Shown here piece by piece: positions 5,490-9,327 of a stretch of DNA of 9,327 nt. The DNA comes from JALZHR01 sp036389695 (GTDB taxonomy: Bacteria > Acidobacteriota > Blastocatellia > Pyrinomonadales > Pyrinomonadaceae), in contig DASVWG010000535.1 of assembly GCA_036389695.1 (NCBI GenBank), forward strand, positions 1 through 9,327, read 5' to 3'. Every line of letters starts with the position of its first letter. Position 1 is the stretch's first letter. A program made the translations under genes and the position numbers. A model generated the notes under the pieces. It saw only the letters and a list, made by a program, of their open reading frames with translations. It searched no databases and was not told where the DNA came from.

Positions 5490-7202
5490 TTATTGCGTGT
5501 CTCTGCGTCTTTCCAGAGCTTCCTGCGTGTTCTTTCCGAGATTTGAAAAGAAATTAAGCCCGGTCATAGCCTCGACCTGGTCGACGCTCCGGCGGAATTG
5601 TCGCCACGGCGCGTTGATATTCAGCGGCTGGAAATTCGGCACGACGATGGCGATGACGCGCGTGGTTTTGCCGACGCGCTGCAAATCGTTGCTGCCGTTC
5701 GGCAGAACGAGCACGACTTTCCAGGTGCTGCGCGGCACGACGATTCTGCCCTGCGCGATTGTTCCGATGTTGCCTTCGACGCCCGAAATGATATAAAGCT
5801 CATTTCCCGCCTGCGCGAGCTGGCGGCAATAGGTTTCAAGCTCTTCCCAGGGTCCCTGATTATTCGCCGCGATTTGCGGCACGATGTTCGTCATCAAAAA
5901 CGTCGCCGAATTATCGGGAATCGAGCGCGTCCGGTCGCCCGAAGGCGTCATATGCCCGCGGTCGTAACCCGAACCGGAATAATCGGCGTCGGTCACCTGA
6001 TACCAACCGGCGGGCAATTGCGGGTCGGGACGAAAATCGTCCTGTCGCGGCGCGTCGCCGATCCAGCTCGAATCCAGACGCCACGCCACCCAGTTCGCCG
6101 TCGCGCGGCTGCGATTATACGAGAGCGTATACTGCGGCTTGACCATCAGATAATTGTTTTCGTTCGCCACGTCGGTCGTCGCGTTGCTCGGATTGCCGAA
6201 AAGAAGCGGCTCGTCCGTTCCCTGAGGAACGGAAACGGTCAGAGTGATATTGGAAACCGCCGCTCTGCCTTCCGCGTCGGCGGCGACAATCGGAATAAAC
6301 TTCGCGCCCGCGCCGGTGGTCGCCGGAATCGTGTATTGAAAGGAAAATATATTGTCGCCCGCCGTCACGTCGCCGTGCGTGCCGTCGTCGTAAAAAGGCT
6401 GTGAAGACGCGCCGCCGACCTGCGACAGATTGCCGACCACGGTCAGAAAAGTGCTCGGCGGAGTCGTCGCCGGAGAAACCGCCGCCGTAAATAAAGTCGT
6501 GCCGCCGGGCAGAACCGAGCCCGGATTAGCCGCGCCGCTGATGAAAATCGAATTGCCGCCGCCCGAACAAACGTTCGGCGTCGAGCCGCTGTTGCGGGGC
6601 TGCGACGGACTGATGCCCAAAAAATCGTTGGCATTGTTGTCCGTATCCTGGCAGGCGACGTTCTGGCGCGCCCGGCTGTCATTGGCGGGCGGCGCGGCGG
6701 TGACGGACGTTTCGACAAACGCGTTGGTCGCCGAGCCGTAACCGACCGAATCGATAACCGTTCCCGTGTTCAGAGCGCCCTGCCGGATGGCAATCCCGCC
6801 GCCCGTCGCCGACATCGAGCACGAACAGGTGTTCGGATTGTATGTCAGGTTCGCAGCGACCGCGCCGTCGTAATTGGTCGAGGCAATCAGGTAATAAGCG
6901 CCCGGCGCGATTATCGTGCTGGTCGTCCATTCGACAAACGCGACGTCGTTCGTTCCGGCAGCCGAGCGATAAACGACGCGGTAGCCGTTCAAATCGACGT
7001 TGTTCGCGCTGGTATTGTGCAGCTCGATAAATTCGTCGTTCGCCGCCACGGTGCCGCCGCCGGCAACCTGAAATTGGCTGATAACGATGTTCGGCGAAAC
7101 CAGATTATTTTCGGTTTGCGCCTGAACGCTGGTTTTATACGAAAGTCCGAAACAGAGTGCAGACAGAATCAGACCGGCAAAAATAAAATAAAACTTCTTC
7201 AT
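5490..7202 (-). CDS. Secreted DNA/RNA non-specific endonuclease (NUC1) with lamin-tail domain
   Basis: This 570-residue protein is exported (signal peptide, likely cleavage after A28 in SVQA-QT). Three parts follow. First, a lamin-tail domain at about 36-206 (NIVISQFQVAGG, DEFIELHNTS, DLNGYRVVYR, ending D-TDNNANDF...PRNS). Second, an Ig-like region at about 217-326 with FYDDGTHGDVTAGDN, typical of choice-of-anchor X modules. Third, a NUC1 nuclease domain at about 333-555. The DRGH motif is at D414-R-G-H417, and N439, N448 and E456 follow with the 9- and 8-residue spacing of Serratia nuclease N110, N119 and E127. All catalytic positions appear intact, so it should cleave DNA and RNA with a bound metal ion. 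AGGAAG lies 11 bases before the ATG. It precedes the ExeM-like gene on the same strand and probably shares its purpose, degrading extracellular nucleic acid. Confidence 0.92.
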   Translation of the reverse strand: MKKFYFIFAGLILSALCFGLSYKTSVQAQTENNLVSPNIVISQFQVAGGGTVAANDEFIELHNTSANNVDLNGYRVVYRSAAGTNDVAFVEWTTSTIIAPGAYYLIASTNYDGAVAANLTYNPNTCSCSMSATGGGIAIRQGALNTGTVIDSVGYGSATNAFVETSVTAAPPANDSRARQNVACQDTDNNANDFLGISPSQPRNSGSTPNVCSGGGNSIFISGAANPGSVLPGGTTLFTAAVSPATTPPSTFLTVVGNLSQVGGASSQPFYDDGTHGDVTAGDNIFSFQYTIPATTGAGAKFIPIVAADAEGRAAVSNITLTVSVPQGTDEPLLFGNPSNATTDVANENNYLMVKPQYTLSYNRSRATANWVAWRLDSSWIGDAPRQDDFRPDPQLPAGWYQVTDADYSGSGYDRGHMTPSGDRTRSIPDNSATFLMTNIVPQIAANNQGPWEELETYCRQLAQAGNELYIISGVEGNIGTIAQGRIVVPRSTWKVVLVLPNGSNDLQRVGKTTRVIAIVVPNFQPLNINAPWRQFRRSVDQVEAMTGLNFFSNLGKNTQEALERRRDTQ

Positions 7203-7311
7203 TAGAATAAAAACTTCCTTTCGATTTTACGGACGCGGCGGGCTTCTAAACGGCAAATAACCTTTGTAACACAATTTGCGGCAAAATGTAATTTCACGGG
7301 GCGCAAATAAG
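7203..7311 (-). promoter_or_regulatory. Probable promoter and leader region of the NUC1 gene
   Basis: These 109 bases lie between the large palindrome and the NUC1 start. AAAGGAAG at 7214-7221 (minus strand) is the likely ribosome-binding site. TAAAAT, just upstream of it, could be a -10 box, but no -35 hexamer with good spacing was found. The promoter location is inferred only from the gap. Confidence 0.3.
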
Positions 7312-7513
7312 AAGATTTAGCCACAGAGGGCACAGAGAACACAGTGAGAAAAGAGAATGAAACTATAGATTTTAGCAGATAAACGCAGATTTTAACAGGA
7401 TAAGCAGGATATTCAGGATAAATTCATTTATCTACCGGCGTTTATCTGTGTAATCTGCGGTTTCATTTTTTTTAAAATCTCCGTGTTCTCTGTGCCCTCT
7501 GTGACTAAATCTT
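7312..7513. repeat. About 200-base imperfect palindrome (possible MITE- or REP-like element)
   Basis: The outer arms are 7312-7348 and 7479-7513. The left reads AAGATTTAGCCACAGAGGG then CACAGAGAACAC..., and the right arm's complement is the same apart from about four differences and a short indel. Inner arms 7357-7386 and 7438-7466 share ATGAAAC at one end and CAGATAAACGC at the other. The centre has three 9-base units beginning CAGGATA (7396-7422) and a small palindrome GATAAAT-TC-ATTTATC (7417-7432). The right end overlaps the TAA stop of the repeat-protein gene. There is no open frame and no clear target duplication. A folded RNA could act as a transcript 3' end, but there is no U-run. Similar CACAGAG-type sequences occur scattered in other bacterial genomes, as I recall. 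Confidence 0.85.
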
Positions 7514-9327
7514 AAAAATTAACAAAAATCGACGGCACGACCGTGTCCGTGCCCAATCCGAACTGCGCGCTCGCGAAACTGCCGTTCGAGCTTCGCAGAT
7601 AAAACCAGTTGCCGGTGCTTGGACGAAAAACCGCGATGTCGCGTTTGCCGTCGCCGTCAAAATCCGCCTGCAAAGGTCTGTCTTCGCTCGCGCCGAACTG
7701 CGCGGCGGTAAATCCCGCCTGACTGCGGAGCAGATACCAGGTGCGGTCGGACGGACGGAACACGGCGAAATCGGCTTTCGCGTCGCCGTCGTAATCGCCG
7801 ACGACCGGCTTGTCGCCGCTTGCGCCGAATTGCGCGGCGCGGAAACCGTTGTCGGAGCTTTGCAGATAAAACCAAGTTCCGCTTGACGGGCGAAAGACGG
7901 CGACGTCCGCTTTGCCGTCCGCGTCGAAGTCCGCCGGAACGGGCAAATCTTCCGCCGTTCCAAACTGCGTCGCGCGCAATTGTCCGTTCGTGCTTTGCGA
8001 GATATACCAGGTTCCTTCAGACGGTCGGAAAACCGCCACGTCCGCTTTGCCGTCGCCGTCGTAATCGGCAGGCGCGCGCTTGTCGCTTGCCAGACCGAAA
8101 TTCTGCGTGCGAAACGCGCCCGTTTGGCTTTGCAGAATAAACCACGTATTTATCGACGGACGGAAAATGGCGTAATCGGTTTTGCCGTCGCCGTCGTAAT
8201 CGGCGTTTGCCGCCGCGTCGCCCGAGCTGCCCCAAGCCGCGCCCGTAAACGAATCGTTCGCGCTCTGCTGAACATAAAAATCGGCTTCGCCGCCGTTGTC
8301 GTTCGGACGAAAAACGCTCAAATCGGTTTTTCCGTCGCCGTCGAAATCAAACGGCGCGCGATTCGGCTGCGACGATACGCAATTGCAAACGTAACCGTCC
8401 GTGACGACCAAATCATCGATATACTGACCTTCGCGAAAAGTGCCGAGGTCAGTGCCGATGCGCCAGCGAAGCCGGACGTTTTGTCCCGCCGCCGTCGCGG
8501 GCAGCTTCGCTTTCGAAGTGATAAATTCCGGCGTTTGATTAGGTCCGCTTCTGCCCGACCAGCCGCGTCTGCCCGCGAGCGGATTTTGGCAGCAGCCGTC
8601 CAGAACGCCGTCGTAACCGCCCGAAAGAAACACACCGCCCGCCGCTTCGATGTCCTGCCAGTTTGCGCTGCCGATTTTTATTTCCAAAACCGAGCCGTCG
8701 TAAAGTCTGTTGCGCAAAAACGTCGTTTCCAGCTCATACCAGTTGCGGAAACTGACTTCGGCGTTCGGCGAAACGACGGCGAAAGCGGGCGAGACGAGCT
8801 CATTGATGCCTACTTGATTCGGGTCGGGCGAAAACACGGAATTCGGCGGACTTTGGCTGCGATTGACGACCGTTTTCCAATTTTGCTGCGCTCCGGTTGC
8901 CGATGTCGTCCAGCCGTCCGGCAAATTCGGCGCGGTCACGGAATCGAAATTTTCGCGCAGAGCGACGCGCTGCGCGCCCGTGTTCAAAACTATGGAAACC
9001 GTGCCGAGATTTTCCGCGCCGTCCTGCAATTGCAGCGTTAAAGTTACCGGATTGCCGCAGTTTATCGCGCCGCTCGCCGTGAAAGTGAACGGGCGCGAAA
9101 CGCTCTCGCCACTGGTCGGCAGCGCGCCGTAATTTTGCGCCGCGCCCGGATTTGTGACGCCGCCCGTCGGCAGAAGCGTCGCGGTCAGATTCGTCGTGTT
9201 CTGCGCGCCCGTATTGCGCAGCGCGATGTTTATCGTGACGGTCTCGCCCGGGTCGACGGCGTTGTTCGGCTGGCAGCTTTCCGCGGCGATTTGCGCCCCG
9301 TTATTTTCCAGAACGGCGGTCGGCTGG
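7512..9327 (-). CDS. Extracellular multidomain protein with FG-GAP/VCBS-like repeats, N-terminus beyond window
   Basis: The frame is open from the right edge (9326) to TAA at 7512-7514, giving 604 visible residues. An internal TTG at 9027-9029 could be mistaken for a start, but in-frame coding continues upstream (for example CGNPVTLTLQLQDG and DPGETVTINIALRNTG), so the gene is truncated by the window. From the edge: a CARDB-like or Ig-like region (about 1-122), and a MAM-like jelly-roll (about 125-310; ENFDSV, LPDGW, VRLRWRIGTD, YIDDLVV). The jelly-roll contains a C-C-Q-N-P segment and is followed by a C-N-C linker. Six repeats form the C-terminus. Such tails occur on secreted peptidases and adhesins in acidobacteria; any catalytic domain would be upstream and cannot be seen. 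Export is inferred from domain type. It may belong to the same extracellular-degradation set as the nucleases downstream. Confidence 0.88.
   Translation of the reverse strand, partial: QPTAVLENNGAQIAAESCQPNNAVDPGETVTINIALRNTGAQNTTNLTATLLPTGGVTNPGAAQNYGALPTSGESVSRPFTFTASGAINCGNPVTLTLQLQDGAENLGTVSIVLNTGAQRVALRENFDSVTAPNLPDGWTTSATGAQQNWKTVVNRSQSPPNSVFSPDPNQVGINELVSPAFAVVSPNAEVSFRNWYELETTFLRNRLYDGSVLEIKIGSANWQDIEAAGGVFLSGGYDGVLDGCCQNPLAGRRGWSGRSGPNQTPEFITSKAKLPATAAGQNVRLRWRIGTDLGTFREGQYIDDLVVTDGYVCNCVSSQPNRAPFDFDGDGKTDLSVFRPNDNGGEADFYVQQSANDSFTGAAWGSSGDAAANADYDGDGKTDYAIFRPSINTWFILQSQTGAFRTQNFGLASDKRAPADYDGDGKADVAVFRPSEGTWYISQSTNGQLRATQFGTAEDLPVPADFDADGKADVAVFRPSSGTWFYLQSSDNGFRAAQFGASGDKPVVGDYDGDAKADFAVFRPSDRTWYLLRSQAGFTAAQFGASEDRPLQADFDGDGKRDIAVFRPSTGNWFYLRSSNGSFASAQFGLGTDTVVPSIFVNF
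7515..8351 (-). repeat. Six FG-GAP/VCBS-like protein repeats of about 45 residues
   Basis: Each unit opens with DxDGDGKxDxxVFRPS and continues with TWYxxQS...AxQFG. The first Asp codons of the units end at about 8348, 8201, 8066, 7931, 7796 and 7664, giving periods of 49, 45, 45, 45 and 44 residues. The DxDGDG loop is a calcium-binding type. Unit 4 has DFDADGK and unit 5 has DYDGDAK, each losing one Gly of the loop. The units probably form blades of a beta-propeller; a seventh partial unit may be the final GLGTDTVVPS segment. Confidence 0.9.

Noticed and set aside
5598..6404. Rightward open frame of 268 codons opposite the NUC1 domain
   Set aside because: It is an Arg-rich shadow of the nuclease gene with no motif.
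7203..7511. Insertion sequence with its own transposase
   Set aside because: No open frame of useful size lies between the arms, and no target duplication could be seen.
7515..8351. DNA-level tandem repeat or CRISPR-like array with about 135-base period
   Set aside because: The periodicity is explained by repeated protein units of about 45 residues in one continuous frame.
9027..9029. TTG as the start codon of the repeat-protein gene
   Set aside because: The frame remains open and protein-like up to the window edge, with CARDB-like sequence and no signal peptide at the TTG. It is an internal Leu codon.
7980..9041. Long rightward open frame of 353 codons opposite the repeat-protein gene
   Set aside because: It is antisense to clear domain-bearing coding sequence. 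It is rich in Arg, Ala and Val as expected from reverse reading of GC-ending codons, and it has no recognisable motif.

Overview
The window looks like chromosomal DNA from an acidobacterial-type organism, most likely Blastocatellia/Pyrinomonadales. That placement is inference. It rests on the secreted proteins with FG-GAP/VCBS-like repeats (DxDGDGKxD followed by xxVFRPS), the paired active and inactive M16 peptidases, the codon style, and the scattered short palindromic repeat elements between genes. No rRNA, tRNA, CRISPR array or transposase was seen.

Layout, left to right. (1) A two-gene M16 peptidase operon reads leftward: a catalytic subunit at 774-2297 (GTG start, HLYEH zinc motif), then an inactive homologue starting at 769 and cut by the left edge. 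(2) A 164-base divergent intergenic region holds an inverted array of 7-base repeats and a small palindrome. (3) A 72-codon gene of unknown function at 2462-2680 is the only rightward gene. It ends directly against the stop codon of the next, leftward gene. (4) A translationally coupled pair reads leftward: a 110-residue protein of unknown function (3097-3429), then an HNH nuclease (2681-3100). Its promoter appears to overlap the stop codon of the upstream gene, leaving almost no 5' leader. (5) Two secreted nucleases of unrelated folds lie in tandem, both leftward: an ExeM-like endonuclease/exonuclease/phosphatase protein (3467-5365), and a lamin-tail plus NUC1 (DRGH) endonuclease (5490-7202). 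(6) An approximately 200-base imperfect palindrome fills most of the gap at 7203-7511. (7) The C-terminal 604 residues of a large extracellular protein end at 7512 and run off the right edge: a CARDB-like region, a MAM-like jelly-roll and six calcium-binding-type repeats.

Functionally, most of the window encodes exported macromolecule-degrading enzymes. Four of the six leftward genes whose nature is clear carry, or are expected to carry, a signal peptide (M16 pair, ExeM-like, NUC1), and the repeat protein is clearly extracellular in type. The two adjacent nucleases suggest breakdown of extracellular nucleic acid for phosphate or nucleotide scavenging, or for biofilm remodelling. The HNH module and the 72-residue gene are the least understood parts. 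The short repeats are the most unusual DNA-level feature. A 7-base tandem repeat forms the first codons of the truncated M16 gene, a related 7-base family builds the hairpin ahead of the other M16 gene, and two further inverted repeats sit between the secreted-protein genes.
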